A stretch of DNA of 64,000 nucleotides from Pezicula radicicola (taxonomy: Eukaryota > Ascomycota > Leotiomycetes > Helotiales > Dermateaceae): NCBI GenBank assembly GCA_003008705.1, contig PDUO01000039.1, positions 293,976 to 357,975 of the forward strand. Reading direction: 5' to 3'. A model generated the notes under the pieces. It was not told the DNA's origin, did no database searches, and worked only from the letters and a program-made list of their open reading frames with translations. Below, one piece after another: positions 31,908 through 44,346 of this stretch. Positions within the stretch are counted from its first letter, which is position 1. The number at the start of each line of letters is the position of its first letter. The position numbers were made by a program, and so were the translations under genes.

Positions 31908-34900
31908 TCAATTGTTGACCAGACTGCTTTTGCTGGCAATCTTCTCAGCTAGTCCCGTTATGGGCACGGCGGCCATGATATCAAACACGGTAATCTTACT
32001 CTTAACTTCTGTCAGTGCCCATTTTACTATCTCAATGGCTACTAACGAGTCTACACCGAATGTATGTAAGAACCGGCCAGAATCGATCTCCTCTAGTCCC
32101 ACCTGCTGCATCTTTGCGACTCGCGCGACTAGTGCTTGTGTCACTACCACAGCGGCTTCGTCCAGATCTGTAGCACGAGATAGTTGGGCTTGAATAGACT
32201 CTTGATCCTCTCTTGCTTCATCAGACGATGATAGCTGGTCTTCGGACGAGATCCTGAGGTATCTCAGGTCTGTTTTCTCCATGATGGCGAACTTGGCATC
32301 ATCGGTAAGGTAGAAAGGAGTCGGAATACCAGCGGCTCGAGCTGACGCTCCTGTCGCAATACCCAAGATCATTCTGGCGTTATGGTTCTCGGGACCCAAA
32401 GTCATGTCTTTCCTGATGGCGAGCCTCATAATATGGTGGAATTCGGCCTCCCCAACACCATATGGGACTTCCCAGTCTTTCAAGGAATCCAGCATGCCAG
32501 TTTCGGCCAGGACTCCAATGGAACGCATGATAGGGACATCGATGGTAAAACCAGCCTCGGCGCCTGATGCTTTGCGACGATGCCGTGCTAGAGCGTCTTG
32601 GAAGCAGTTGCCAGCGGCGTAATTGGCCTGTCCGCGGTTGCCAAAGATGCCAGCAAAGGACGACAATGAGATAAAGAAGTCCACGTTGGGAAAGATACTA
32701 GAAAGGTTGGCCGTTCCCTGAACTTTCGGGAGCGTGGATTCTTTCCATTGCTGGTAGGTCATGTTAGACCATAGCACATCCCGCAAAACCATAGCGCATT
32801 GGATGACGCCCCGAACTTTGCCGCCGAGTTCCAGCTCAGCTTTTTCGACGACGTTTTCCAGTGCGACAAGGTCAGAAACGTCGCATGGATAAGCAGCAAT
32901 TTTGGGACCAGTCGGAGAGGCTTTGAGGTCTGCCAGGAGCTCGCGCGCAGCTGGGGTCGAGGCGCCCGACCGAGAGAGGAATAGCAGCTTCCGAGCACCA
33001 AGTTGGTCAATAAGGAAGGCAGAGAGCGACCGGCCGAGACCACCAAGGCCACCTGAAAGAACATAGATACCTTCGGTATCAAGGCTAACCTTTGAACTTG
33101 CTGATGGCGAGGAGCTTGATGTGGCAGAAATCTTGGCGGAAACGATATCGTTTCCAGAGTAGGTTACGATGACATCCTCAGCGGAGGTACTTTGTAGTTG
33201 GTCAAAAGCCGCAGCGATCCTGCTAATAGGAATTCTTGGCAATTGGTCCGAGAGATGGTGCTGTACTTGGTGAAGGAACTTGGAGACAGACTTCAAAATG
33301 CTGGCTAGAAGATCGGGTCTGCTGGATCGAAGATGGACAATGTCGACATTGGATACGGTGATGTTGGGGTGTAAGCTGATGGGACCGAAATCGGTGGCGA
33401 CGCTCTTAGTGATATTCAAACACCGGATGAAGTGTCCAAAGGAACTAAGGGCAAGCATGGCTTGCTGAAACGACTCCTTTGATAATGTAGCCGAGCAGTC
33501 AATCACAACGTCGATCCCTCGGCTCCCGCCAGTGAGACGCTTGATCGTCTGCGCTAGACTGAACACGTTGATTATTGAGAGGTTCAGTATGTTAGAAGAC
33601 TCGACTTGAAGATCATTGGCGGCTAGATCAGCTTGCGCGGTAGAATCCACCGTGACTAGGACGTTGAGATCGAAGTATCTCGATATTTGCAAAGCTTGTC
33701 GCCCGACTGTGCTTGTGGCATCATGAATCAGGATAGTTCTCTTGACACTATCTTCAGAATTATCTAATCTGGCCAGATGGACAAGAGCGTACCAAGCAGC
33801 TGCGCACGCACTAGGAAGGCCAGCAGCATCTTCGAAGGATACATCATCAGGTATCAGCCCAACGCAATATGCTTTCGTTCTATGAAGCGTTCGATGAGCA
33901 CCGGGTGCCATAATCATGACCCGGTCGCCCGGCTTGAATCTGCTTGAACTGGTACGTGTAATGACGCCTGCAGCGTCCATTCCGAGGAGGCTAGGATCTA
34001 ACTGCGTCTGACCCTTTACAGTGCCGAGATCAGTTTTGCTGAGCCGCGAGGCCTTGATGAGTAACTCTACTTCATCCTCGGCTAGTGCTTGATCTTCTTC
34101 CTCTTGTATGAAGTGGAGCGTGTCGAAGTCGCCCGCAGCCCCGATAGAAAGTCTCAAGCACGAACCAGAATCCAGCGAGCCCAATGCCACTTTTTCAATA
34201 GGCCTTTGGCTTGTCATGGTGCTGAAATTCACGAGTTTGTCCATCTCATCGTTGATGGCGTCGTCAACAACCACGCGAGCCACTTGGACAACACCATTGT
34301 CGACTTTGAACTCATTCTCGTTCTGCAAGTGGCTCTGACCCGAGAAAACATTTGACACCAGCTCAGCCACCTGTGTGCTCAGATGGTCGGAAATATGAAG
34401 GGTGCAGAAATTCAAGCCGGGTACCTCATTCCGTACGACGCGCGCAATTCCAGTAACCATCTCAGCTGCCGGGTCATCAAAGCCAGTTATCCAGAGGAGA
34501 CTCTTCGTGGACAGAATCAGCTCCTTAGCAGCATTGAAGCCATCCTTGCCCACTTCCTCATGGAATGTTGCAAGGTCTCGCCAGAATGGACCCTCAAGCT
34601 CCAACATCGCTATAACTGCCTTGTCCGCCAGTGCATGCGCGTTGATGTGATCCCAAGGTACCAATGATGGAGCATATCCAACTGATGAGAGTGACGCAGT
34701 GAGTGACGAATAGAACTCTAGTGCCGCTTCAGAGGCACCAGGAGCGGTTATGAGAACCACTTCCTGTTCTTCCTTCGCATGACCATTGGTTATTTGTGCC
34801 TCTGCGCTAGGCTGAAGAATGAGGATAATGCCAGTGGCTGCCTCGACCCTGACTTGCAGAGCCAGCCCGATTTGTTCTGCTAACTTGGTTACTTTAGAGG

Positions 34901-37900
34901 CTGCGTCTGCATCCTGTTCAACCAAGAGTAGTTTGCCATTGTCAGACAAGTGCATGAGTGACTTCTCAAGGACGGCTTTGGCTTGCTCCAACGCGTTGGA
35001 AGACAACCCTGAGGCGAGAATCAAGTCGGCCATGCGGTGATTCGTATCCTGGGAAATTTCTTCAGGCAGGCTGGAAAAGAAATCAAGGACCTCCACCTCG
35101 ATCATGTCGACAACTTTTGCTGGCAAGAACGATTGCAACAAACTCTGGGCTTCTTCGGCGACAGCCGGGCTGGCTACGCAAACGGCATATTTTGTCGTGT
35201 TCAATACGCCGTTTAGATCGAAGTTGGACAGTGACTCGATAAGTAACTTATGTTCTCCTGGAGCTGAAATCTCAAGAACAGATAGACTAGGATTGGTGTG
35301 ATGTTGTAGCTTAAGGTATTCGGCTAACACCTCATCAACGCTCCTATTATGTGCTTGTGTCCACTGTTTCAGGGAGTCGTTCGAAAGAAGGCCAAGATGA
35401 GGCCGCCAGACAATATTGCTAGCGTACTGCCTCTTCATAAGGCTGTTCTCAAAGGCAGCAGCTGATGAAGCGGCCCCGTTGCCAACCTCGGAGCAACAAA
35501 AACCTCGAATGGCTAGAACCGGCTTGCCAGTTAGGTGATCCATAACGGCCATCTCAGCAATGACTTGTTTGAGGCCAGCCCTCTTCGTGCTAGCAAAGCC
35601 CTCTAGCTTATTTCCTGGGTTTATGGGGAGCTCTGTGCTGACACGGATCTCAGCAATATGGGTAGGCACCATGGCCGTAGTCATGGTACTCCCGTCTCCC
35701 ATGAGGGCCGCAAAGGTAAGGTGGAATACTGCATCAAGGAAGGCTGGGTGGATAATGTGCGGGCGCTTCTTGTAGAGATCAAGCGGGCCAATGCCAGTGT
35801 CATCGGTGGCGAATCCTACATCGGGAATAACGATGCTACCGACGGCTGTGTTCGGTTTGGACGAGACGGAGGTCACGTTGGTAAAGTTGGGCCCGTATTT
35901 GTAGCCTATCGACGAAAGAGTCTGGTAAAACTGGTCTGGTGCAACCGCACTATTCTTACAGGTTGATACAGCTTCCCGGAATGAGGCAGCTATATCTTCC
36001 TCTCCAGAAACGCCCGAGAGGGTCCCTTCGGCTTCATACTCCACCATGATGAGACCGGTGCAGTTCTCCGTCAATGACTGGCCATCACCGGAGCTTGCCA
36101 CAGTGAAGCTGTACCAACCTTCCTCAGACAAGGAGCGTAAGCTGAGGCTGTGTTCTATCTCTCCTCCTTCTGAAGAGACGAGCATTGCCGTGCTGAGCTG
36201 CACGTCACGCAGTCGGAAAGCTGCAACCGCCCTCTTGTTGCTTGGGTCCTGCCGGTAGGTCAACTGCCTGAGACCCTCAATCGCCATAGCAAGAAATCCA
36301 GCACCTGGATACAGTATTGAGCCCTGGATCACATGGTCGCCCACCCATGGCTGCTCCTTTAACCTCAAGAAACCTCGCCATAGGTCCTCTTGGGTTGATA
36401 TCTTAGGGCAGGGAGCTCCAACCAAGCTTCTTGAACCAAAGTCGCGGAGCCGGTATTCTCTTGCCACACGAGACTCGGCCCAGTACTTCTGTGTATGGCT
36501 CCACGGGTATGTAGGCAGGTGGATCAGTGGTCGGGGACATCTCTCGCAAGTTGTAGCTTGGTTTACGACAGAGAGTTTGACTGGTGCGCCACGGGCAAGT
36601 AATGTACCAGCCAGGTCCAGCGCGGTATCCACAGCATTCTGATCTCTTTTCAGGACCGAAACGTAAGGCATATTGGTGACACCGATGGCCTTCAGGCTGT
36701 CTAAGGATGGTCCTTGGAGGGCACTATGGGGACCGATTTCCACGAGGATGTCAACTGCATTCTCCCGAGGCCTTTTTATCGAATCTGAACTTAGTGGGCG
36801 GACCATGTCCTGGATGGCCGGTTCAAACAGTACTGGACTGATCAAGCTCTTCACCCAATGTGCAGGGCCAAGTTCCTCCAAGGGATCTGCGACGGCGCTG
36901 CCTGTGACGGATGTATGCATCTTGACTTTCGATTCCGAAACGCTCGGCTCGACTTCGAGGTCATAGATGGATTCCATGTAATCCTGCGCAACCATCTGGA
37001 TATGAAATGAATGATAGGCGGTATTTACAGGAAGCCTTCGTGCGAAAGTGCCATTCTCATCCGCCACGGCCAGCAACTTTTCGACGCCAGAAGCATCTCC
37101 CGACATGGTGACAGATGATGGAGAATTGACACATGCGATACATACTTGGTCCTCGACTTCAACCTTGGCAACCATGGCCGTAGCTTCTTTGACACTCAGG
37201 CCGAGGACCAGCATGGCGCCATGGATACTTGGTGCGACCTCTTTCAAGACCGTGGACAACATGCCCGCGTAGAATGCTACCTTCCACGCTGACTCACGCG
37301 AGAGAGCCCCAATCGAGTATGCCGCCGCTATTTCACCTGAAGAATGGGCCGTGACAGACTGCGGAAGAATATTCCACGTCTCCAAAAGATCGACTAGAGC
37401 TACCTGTAGAACTGTACAAAGAGGCCACGAGTATTCCGGAACGAGCACATTGGACTTGGTCGGGTCAGACTCCAGGAGTTCCCGAGTGACTGACCAGTTG
37501 CATCCCAGTTCGCCCTGCATATAAGCACTGGCTGCCTCAACGCTCTCCCGGAAGACAGGGAAGGTTTTGAACAACTCAATACCCATCCCGGCCCACTGCG
37601 CACCCTGCCCAGTGAAGACGAAGCCAACCCTAGGCGTGTGGGAACTCAGCACCTCAGGTACCGAGGGTTTTGGATTTTTCAGAATCCCAATGAGGTCTTT
37701 TATAGAAGAGGATGAGGCGACAGCGTATGTCTTCCATTGGAGCACAGAACGCTTTTCACTCAAGGTAAATGCCAGGTCCTGGAGAAGATTGACTTGCTGC
37801 TCCTCTGGGGCAGTTGAAAGCGCTAAGCTTTCCAAGTACGACGAAAGGGCCTTTTTCGTGCGTTTCAGCCCGTCGCGATCCTGCGAAGTAAGAGGGAATA

Positions 37901-39462
37901 TGAGCTTTTGTGGTCTCGTCACTCCTACAGCCGCCTGGGTGGAAGTGTTACTGGCAGGCAGGAATCTACGGCCTGCTCCAGTAGCCTTTGTAGAGTGCAC
38001 TCCATCAGTGACATTCCGCGATTTGAGATAGGATGCCGCATCATCCAATATTGCGTGGGCGTTAGTACCACCGTATCCAAATGAGTTTACACTTATACGC
38101 CGCAGTCCGTGTTTGGTGGGGAACGGTGTGAGAGATACTGGTACCTTCAGGTTCCAGTCGTCAAAAAGAATCTTGGGGTTTGGAGTTTTCAGGTGGATGT
38201 TGGGTGGGATCATTCCATGCTCCAGAATCAACACTGACTTGACCACAGCCGCTAAACCAGCGACAGCTTCGAGATGGCCAATATTTGCCTTCACAGACCC
38301 TACATAGAGCTTATCGGCTGCGGAGTGACTCTTTGAAAGCGTTTGAGACAAGGCAAGAGTCTCCTCCGTGTCTCCAGCTTGCGTGCCAGTGCCCTGGAAC
38401 AGCAATGGTTAGCACTTGTGATCTGACGATAAGTACACTCCAGTAGAACACTACTTACATGGGCTTCGACATATCCCGTCTGATCAAAGCTCAGCCCGGC
38501 CACATTATATACCTCCTTTATCAGACTGGTCTGCGCATCAGAGCTTGGAAGAGTAAAGCCTTTGGTATGGCCGTCCTGATTACACGCTGTTCCGCGGATC
38601 ACTGCGCGAATCGGATCTCCGTCGCGAATGGCATCGCTGGCGCGCTTCAATATTACAGCGGCACACCCTTCGCCGCGGCCATAGCCATCCGCAGAAATGT
38701 CGAAAGATTTGGATTTGCCGTCGGGCGAGAGAAATCCCTGGCCGCCGAAAAACATGAATACATCCGGTCCAAGCAGTAGGTTGGAACCGCCAACAATGGC
38801 CATATTGCTCTCGCCCATGCGTAGACTCTGGCAGGCGACGTGTATTGCAACAAGCGATGAGCTGCACGCCGTGTCCAGCGTAAAGCTAGGTCCCCGGAGA
38901 TCCCACAGCCAGCTAATACGGTTCGCCAAACTCGTCTTCTGGAGACTCGTGGCTGCGTAAGGCGGTGCGCCGTCGGGATCGCGGTACAGCAGCTCTTTGT
39001 AGTCAGAGGTGAAGTGACCCATCCACACACCGGTCTTGGAGCCCTGGAGTTTACTGAGGGACAGGCCTGCCGATTCAGCTGCTTCGTAGGCCACCTCGGT
39101 CATAAGCCTGTGCTGCGGATCCATGGCTGCAGCTTCAGTCGACGATATACCAAAAAAGGAGGCATCGAATCTGCTAATATCTTGTTTAAGGAAGTGGCCG
39201 CCCTTGGTGTTGGCCGTGTTTTGCTTCTTGTCGGGAGACCAGAAACTGTCTCCCTTCCAGCGAGAATCTGGAATCTCAGACCAGGAAGCTGCGAATATGG
39301 TCAGTTTGCGACCAGAAAACGACAAAAGAAAATGCACATACATTTAGCGCCGCAGAGTGATTCCCAGAATAGCTGCAGATTCTCGCATTCACCGGGAAAT
39401 CTACAGGAGAGGCCTATGATGGCTATCGAGATGTCGTCGTCTGCTTGGGTGGAAGAAGTCAT
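31908..39462 (-). CDS. Highly reducing polyketide synthase, KS-AT-DH-(MT relic)-ER-KR-ACP
   Basis: Three exons on the minus strand, 39462-39342, 39288-38459 and 38393-31908, join in frame to 2478 residues. Introns are 53 and 65 nt, the second splitting the KS motif EAH|GTGTQAGD. KS: Cys182 in DTACSSS, His317, His357. AT: FTGQGAQ and HSSGE with Ser668, preceded by Ala instead of the usual Gly. DH: His1004 (HVIQGSILYP) and Asp1204 (HPAFLD). The methyltransferase region has no SAM motif: where LEIGAGTGG is expected it reads LEISAPGEH (about 1357). ER: GMDAAGV is present but the NADPH loop reads HDATSTVGR (1874-1882) rather than the usual HAAAGGVGQ form, so activity is doubtful. KR: GGLGGLG and a normal SSFAG/YAAGN site. 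ACP: GVDSL Ser2433. It likely makes the unmethylated starter chain for NR-PKS 1. Confidence 0.96.
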
Positions 39463-39756
39463 GGCCAGGTACGGGCGTGACTGGAAGACAAAGATGCTGG
39501 GGCAGCTGATAGGACTAAAAGAAAACCAGGAGATAGATCAAACGACAATACAGCATAGAATTGGCCACAAGAAGAAAAGAAGCTGGATGTATGCGCACGA
39601 ACCAGTAAATAAGACATTATTAAAATTTGATGGCATGTGGTAACGGGAGGGGTTTGAAAATACGTCGGTTGGATAGCGACACCAACTCTACGGCATCCTC
39701 CAACTTACAGTTTAGTTAGATCCATGGCACTTGGCAATCGGTCGATAATTCTTCGG

Positions 39757-39780
39757 TATTATTATTATTATTATTATTAT
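39757..39780. repeat. (ATT)n microsatellite
   Basis: About eight ATT units, some 295 bp upstream of the HR-PKS start codon. Confidence 0.9.
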
Positions 39781-39830
39781 AAGCTGTGATGATTCACATC
39801 CCTGTCTTGTAAATTATCTGCATAAGCCCA

Positions 39831-39890
39831 TAATCGTGTACCCCTGACCTCCGGAATAATGGTTCTCGTTCTCGTTCCTCACCCCACTAC
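39831..39890. repeat. Solo arm of the MITE family also at 53683-54312
   Basis: The words taatcgtgtacccctgacc, tccggaataatgg and ctcgttcctcaccccactac match the terminal arm of the element at 53683-54312, but no second arm follows. It is a fragment lying in the HR-PKS upstream region. Confidence 0.7.
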
Positions 39891-40031
39891 CGATTACCCA
39901 GTCGCTGGTTCCACTATATGCCGGGACATTAACATATCACAACTTAGCATGTAAGTAGGATCTGTTAAGTTTCTTAGGGTGGTAATACCCCTTCCTAGAA
40001 CCTGGTAGCCTCTTATCTTTAGCCGAGCCTA

Positions 40032-40320
40032 TACGGAGGTCACGGCAAAAAGTCATGAGACTATAGGCCATATACCCTGTATTCGCTAAATATGTACGCT
40101 GTGGCTGGTCAACGAGAGCCTGTAGGGCTAGACAACGCCTTGGAAATAATAGCTTAGCAAAAGACTACAGGGCTCTGGTTTATTTCCGGGGTACAGAAGC
40201 CTATAGCACCCCCTGTACTCGCTAAATAATTACGCTGTAGCTAGGCAACGGGAGCCTGTATTAATTATTCTGTAGGGTACGTGCCCTATAGTCTCATGAC
40301 TTTTTGCCGTGACCTCCGTA
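40032..40320. mobile_element. MITE, 289 bp, 36-bp terminal inverted repeats
   Basis: Arms 40032-40067 and 40285-40320 are perfect reverse complements (the left begins tacggaggtcacgg). The ends begin and finish with TA, which suggests TA target duplication as in Tc1/mariner elements. Inside are two direct copies of a roughly 50-bp word (starting ccctgtattcgctaaat near 40075 and ccctgtactcgctaaat near 40211). No coding capacity. It lies between HR-PKS and the prenyltransferase. Confidence 0.85.
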
Positions 40321-40348
40321 GCTAGCTAGACCTTTCTTTTCTTCCTTC

Positions 40349-40934
40349 TAATCGTCGGTGCTTTTTCAAAGCGAGCCCTCCCTTGCGGTCGGCGAAACCA
40401 AGTACGCCAGGAAACCAAGTACACCGCTTCGATTTTACGGGTAAAAATAACTAGATTTCCTACTTTTTTACTATAAAAGGTATTAAAATTATAATAACAC
40501 TAAGTATATAAGCCCTAAAAAAATTATTATTATATATAATTTAAGAGGCTATTCTTAATTTAAGTTAATTTCTAGAGAGTTTTTATAATTATATAGCTAG
40601 TAATATCGAATAATATTATAATTTTAGGGTACTTTCTATAGGGAACTTCTTAATTTTATAGATAAAAATAGCTAGATTTTCTACTTTTTCTATTATAAAA
40701 GGTATTTAAATTATAATAATACTTAGTATCTAAGCTCTAAAAAAATTATCTATAATAGTTTAAGAGGTTATTTTTAATTTAAATTAATTTCTAGAGAGTT
40801 CTTATAATTATATAGTTAGTAATATTAAATAATAGTAGAAATTTAAGTAATTAAAGCAGTATACTTAGTTTCCTAGTGTACTTGGTTTCGCCGACCGCAA
40901 GGGAGGGCTCGTTTTAAAAAAACACCGACGATTA
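40349..40934. mobile_element. MITE, about 586 bp, about 57-bp terminal inverted repeats
   Basis: Arms 40349-40405 and 40878-40934 are near-perfect inverted copies (taatcgtcggtg at the left end, caccgacgatta at the right end), again bounded by TA. The interior is AT-rich and holds two diverged direct copies (about 40434-40630 and 40655-40845), both rich in TpA as after RIP. Non-coding. Confidence 0.85.
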
Positions 40935-41507
40935 GTTCTATTCGCCTTAATATAATATATTATAGATACTAAATCGTATTATTTTAATATTTGCTGCTAG
41001 GAAGCTTAATGCTTACACGCTCTGACTGCAACATCTAAGAGCATATTCTATTGTATTCATCCGATCCAAGGCCGTAGGTACTAAGGTAAGGAAGGTCCTT
41101 GGTTAGGTCCAACTACCAATACAAGATCATATGAGACTGGAAGCCCCAGGGTCTCGTGACAGCCAGCAGATCCATCCAATCTAAATAAACCAAAAGACAC
41201 ACCTTCGTAAGTTCGAAACCCATGAAAGAAAGAAGAGGCCAAGCCTAGTCCTATGCTGGTAAAAAGTCGCTTCGAAGTTCCCATCGCTTGGTAGCAGATA
41301 ATCCTTCCCGTTTGTTACACCTTCGATTGGAAACTCATTCTGAGCCTACGGCCAGCATAGCTACAATCCATACCTCAAAATCTTGGAAGTAATACTAGTC
41401 AGTCATTTAAAGAGTGATAGCTGTCATCTCCATGATTAAACCATACTACACTCACTACCCTTCTATAACCCCTCTTCAAATCACTTTGAAATATTCAACC
41501 TCCAACT
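40935..41507. promoter_or_regulatory. Upstream region of the prenyltransferase
   Basis: The only gene-proximal sequence between the MITE and ATG 41508. The last 100 bases are pyrimidine-rich. No specific operator is recognised. Confidence 0.35.
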
Positions 41508-42914
41508 ATGGCCGCTTCAGCTGTTCAGACCTATTTTCCTCCCGCCTCCACTACCACGGAGGTTGAGATCGCCAGCGCCCCCAGCGAGACTGCTGTTGGG
41601 TCGGCCAAAGCCATCGACTATTGGTCGAAGTATTTCCGCTCTGTCTTGACACGCTTATTCGAGTCAGTAGGAGGATACACTGCTGAGGAACAAGACACTC
41701 AAATCCAATTCCTCTGAAACCATGTGGCACCCATTATCGGAGGTGTACCCGATGAGCCCTATGGCCGCTTCAACATGCCCTACAACTGCTCTCCCTTGGA
41801 GGTCAGTGTCAACCTCACTACTCTGGGCAAACCCAAGGCCCGTGTCTGGATGAACCTTGGAAAGCCTCTAGACCAGTCCCGCTTCTTGCCTGGTGTTGCA
41901 AACCGAGACTTGAATGTGTTGAACGGCATTGCCAGCGCCAATGGCTCGGATCTTCGTTGGATGAACTGCCTAGCCAAAAAGATGTTCTTCACAGACGAGC
42001 AACTCGCCGTTATGCGGGCTCGCAATGGCCCAGTTTGGCCTTTCAGCTTGTTCTGTTTCGATTTCGGCGGCTCCAACAGAACGATGCGAGCATACTTCCC
42101 TTCCGTCCCCCGCAGTGGAAAAACGCGTACCGAAGTTGCTCTCGAAAGCATTGCCTCTTTGGAGCCCTTCGGTGCCAACTTGCAGGCTGGTCTGGAGCGG
42201 GTCAAGCAGTAAGTAAGCGGCATCTCTCAGGCCATATAGGATTGCTAACGGAATAGATATCTTGCCAACAACAAATATGACGCTGTTCTGCATATGCTTG
42301 GTGTCGATTGCGTCGACCCCGAGAAGGCGCGCCTTAAGGTCTATTTAGATGTCAACAGCAACTCCTGGAACGCCGTTAAAGACGTCTATACTCTCGGTGG
42401 TACGCTGGACGACGAGGTTACTAAGAAGGCACTCGAGTATCTACAGTCCGTTTACCCTTTGATGCGAGATGAGCCCGAGGGCAGTGACGATGATTGGCAC
42501 AAGCCTGCCGTCATTCCCAACGTGTCGTTCCCGGGTCAGCAGTTCAGCCTCGAGCTCACGAACAAGAGCCCCTTCCCCGAGGTCAAGATCTATGCTCCCT
42601 TGATGCAGCTTGCCAAGAGCCGTGAGGCTGCCGAGGAGAACATGTATGCGATCCTCAGGAAGTTTGGTCATGAGTGGGGATCCAATGGAAAGCTCGAGGA
42701 GACCATGAGGTCTGTTTGGTAAGAGTTGCACTTGCAAGATTCTTGTTACGCAAGCTAACGGTCATCTAGCGGTCCAGAGAAGGTCCGTGGATTGGGTGTT
42801 GTTACCTTCTCCTACTCCAAGAGCAAGGGTGCCTACAGTTCATTCTACTTCTCGCCACCTACCGATTACGATGATAAGATTGTGTTTGATTACCGCCCTC
42901 TGAGCGAGGCATAA
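41508..42914 (+). pseudogene. DMATS-type aromatic prenyltransferase with one in-frame TGA
   Basis: Exons 41508-42208, 42257-42718 and 42770-42914 join in frame to 436 codons including the stop. Both introns are 48-51 nt with perfect GCTAAC branch points. The fold belongs to the fungal DMATS/ABBA aromatic prenyltransferases: FLxNHVAPIIGG near the N-terminus, the beta-strand motifs ARVWMNL, ARLKVYL and EVKIYAPLMQ, and C-terminal YSKSKGAYSSFYFSP. Such soluble, metal-independent enzymes attach dimethylallyl or geranyl groups to aromatic rings. Codon 70 (41715-41717) is TGA where relatives usually have Arg, so a single CGA-to-TGA change is likely; everything else is undamaged. It is therefore a very young pseudogene, a strain allele or a sequencing error. 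Position next to the PKS genes suggests prenylation of the resorcylic product. Confidence 0.88.
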
Positions 42915-44346
42915 GTGCAGGTGGCTTTCTGGCATTATCTGGGGAGACTGCGCGTCGGGACTGTGTTTTCTTTTATAACTCTAAATAACCGCTTTGTCTT
43001 CCATACTTATTAGATGATTTTACAAACAATCCAAGTATTGAAGGGCTTCAGTTCATTGTATTTGACCCATAACCATATCCATGTAATAAACTCCTGTCCA
43101 GTCATTTTATATCCAATTATCGAGAGGCCTTCAGCAGATGATGCTTAATCCGCTCAATTTGGAGAAGACTACGGCTACTTTCAAAATCTGTCGCCAAAAG
43201 GTTTATAATTCTAGAATGTTATACTACTATTTTCCATGCTTACATTACGAACTATAGTAGATAATAGAATATTGGCTTCTTTGCTGGTTATTATATATTA
43301 CTAGTATAAAGCTATATATTAAATCGTGAAGGATATTATATTTTATGAAAAGTCATGGAGTTTGAGATATACTTACAAGTTAAAAAGCTCTTGATTAAGA
43401 TAGATTATAAGAGTCCAATCTTACTAGAGTATAAACAAAGTCAATTATATAACTATTTGACTTTTGATACGAAGTACTCTCTTTTAATACACTAAATGTT
43501 CGTGGGTCTAAAGGATGAACGCCAAGGAAATAGAGAACTAGCAATCTAGGAGCTCTTCTATATATAGTCAAAGTCTATAACAACAACGAAGAATTATACA
43601 ATTAATACAAGCACCCTAAGTGACGTTCCACTAGGTTGCCCGTTGATATTTGATTCGAAGCTTCGAACATTCGGTATTCAGAGCATACCGACAAAACTCT
43701 ATGTTTTCGAAACCCTTCATTTTAGAAACTCTATTGTTCGAAACTTTAATCAAGGCCGCGCACGCACTGAGTTATTTCTTAAGGAATTAAACTCTATATT
43801 TTAGAAAATTTATTTTCCCATGGCGTTTAGGGAAAGCCGCCGTACAAACTTGCTCATCACGTTTAGTGATAACCGGGTGGGGGGGTGGGGGGGTAACCCT
43901 TGAAAGGCTTACTCTCTTACTCGTACTGGGGACGAATAAACGTTAATTATTATGTGATGAGCCACGTTAAATTTAACGTTTATTTATCCATAATACGAGT
44001 ATACAAATTACCCTTACTCCCGCAGTTACCCCGGTCATCGCTGAACTTTATGAGCAAAGTTTGTACGGTATCTTATTATACTCGTATATGTACATGTAAA
44101 GCCGTTGATACACCGCCGGGTCTTTTTCCTCTACGAGATGGCCAAGACAATCCCATTGTAATGATTAGCCTCTCCTTGGGTTGCCGCGTACTCCAATCCT
44201 CCATTCGATTTCAGCTCACTAAAACTGACGGGAACTAGGCCATGACCCTTCACTCTTGTTCTTGAGTTGATGGCCATTGTGCGTGTAACTCCTTGTGGAT
44301 ATTTTTGATTGAAGTTTTGGCATTCATTGGCCTACCACAGATTATC
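42915..44346. other. Intergenic with a G-run
   Basis: No supported gene; a 112-codon frame at 43900-44238 lacks any domain. At 43875-43893 the plus strand has GGG, G7 and G7 separated by single T, a possible G-quadruplex upstream of the SDR. The stretch 43200-43500 is AT-rich. Confidence 0.5.

Noticed and set aside
41715..41717. Programmed stop readthrough in the prenyltransferase
   Set aside because: The context is TGA AAC, not the TGA CTA readthrough signal known from fungi.
41508..41724. Alternative start of the prenyltransferase at GTG 41724
   Set aside because: It would drop the N-terminal helix and use a non-ATG start; the upstream segment has clear family sequence.
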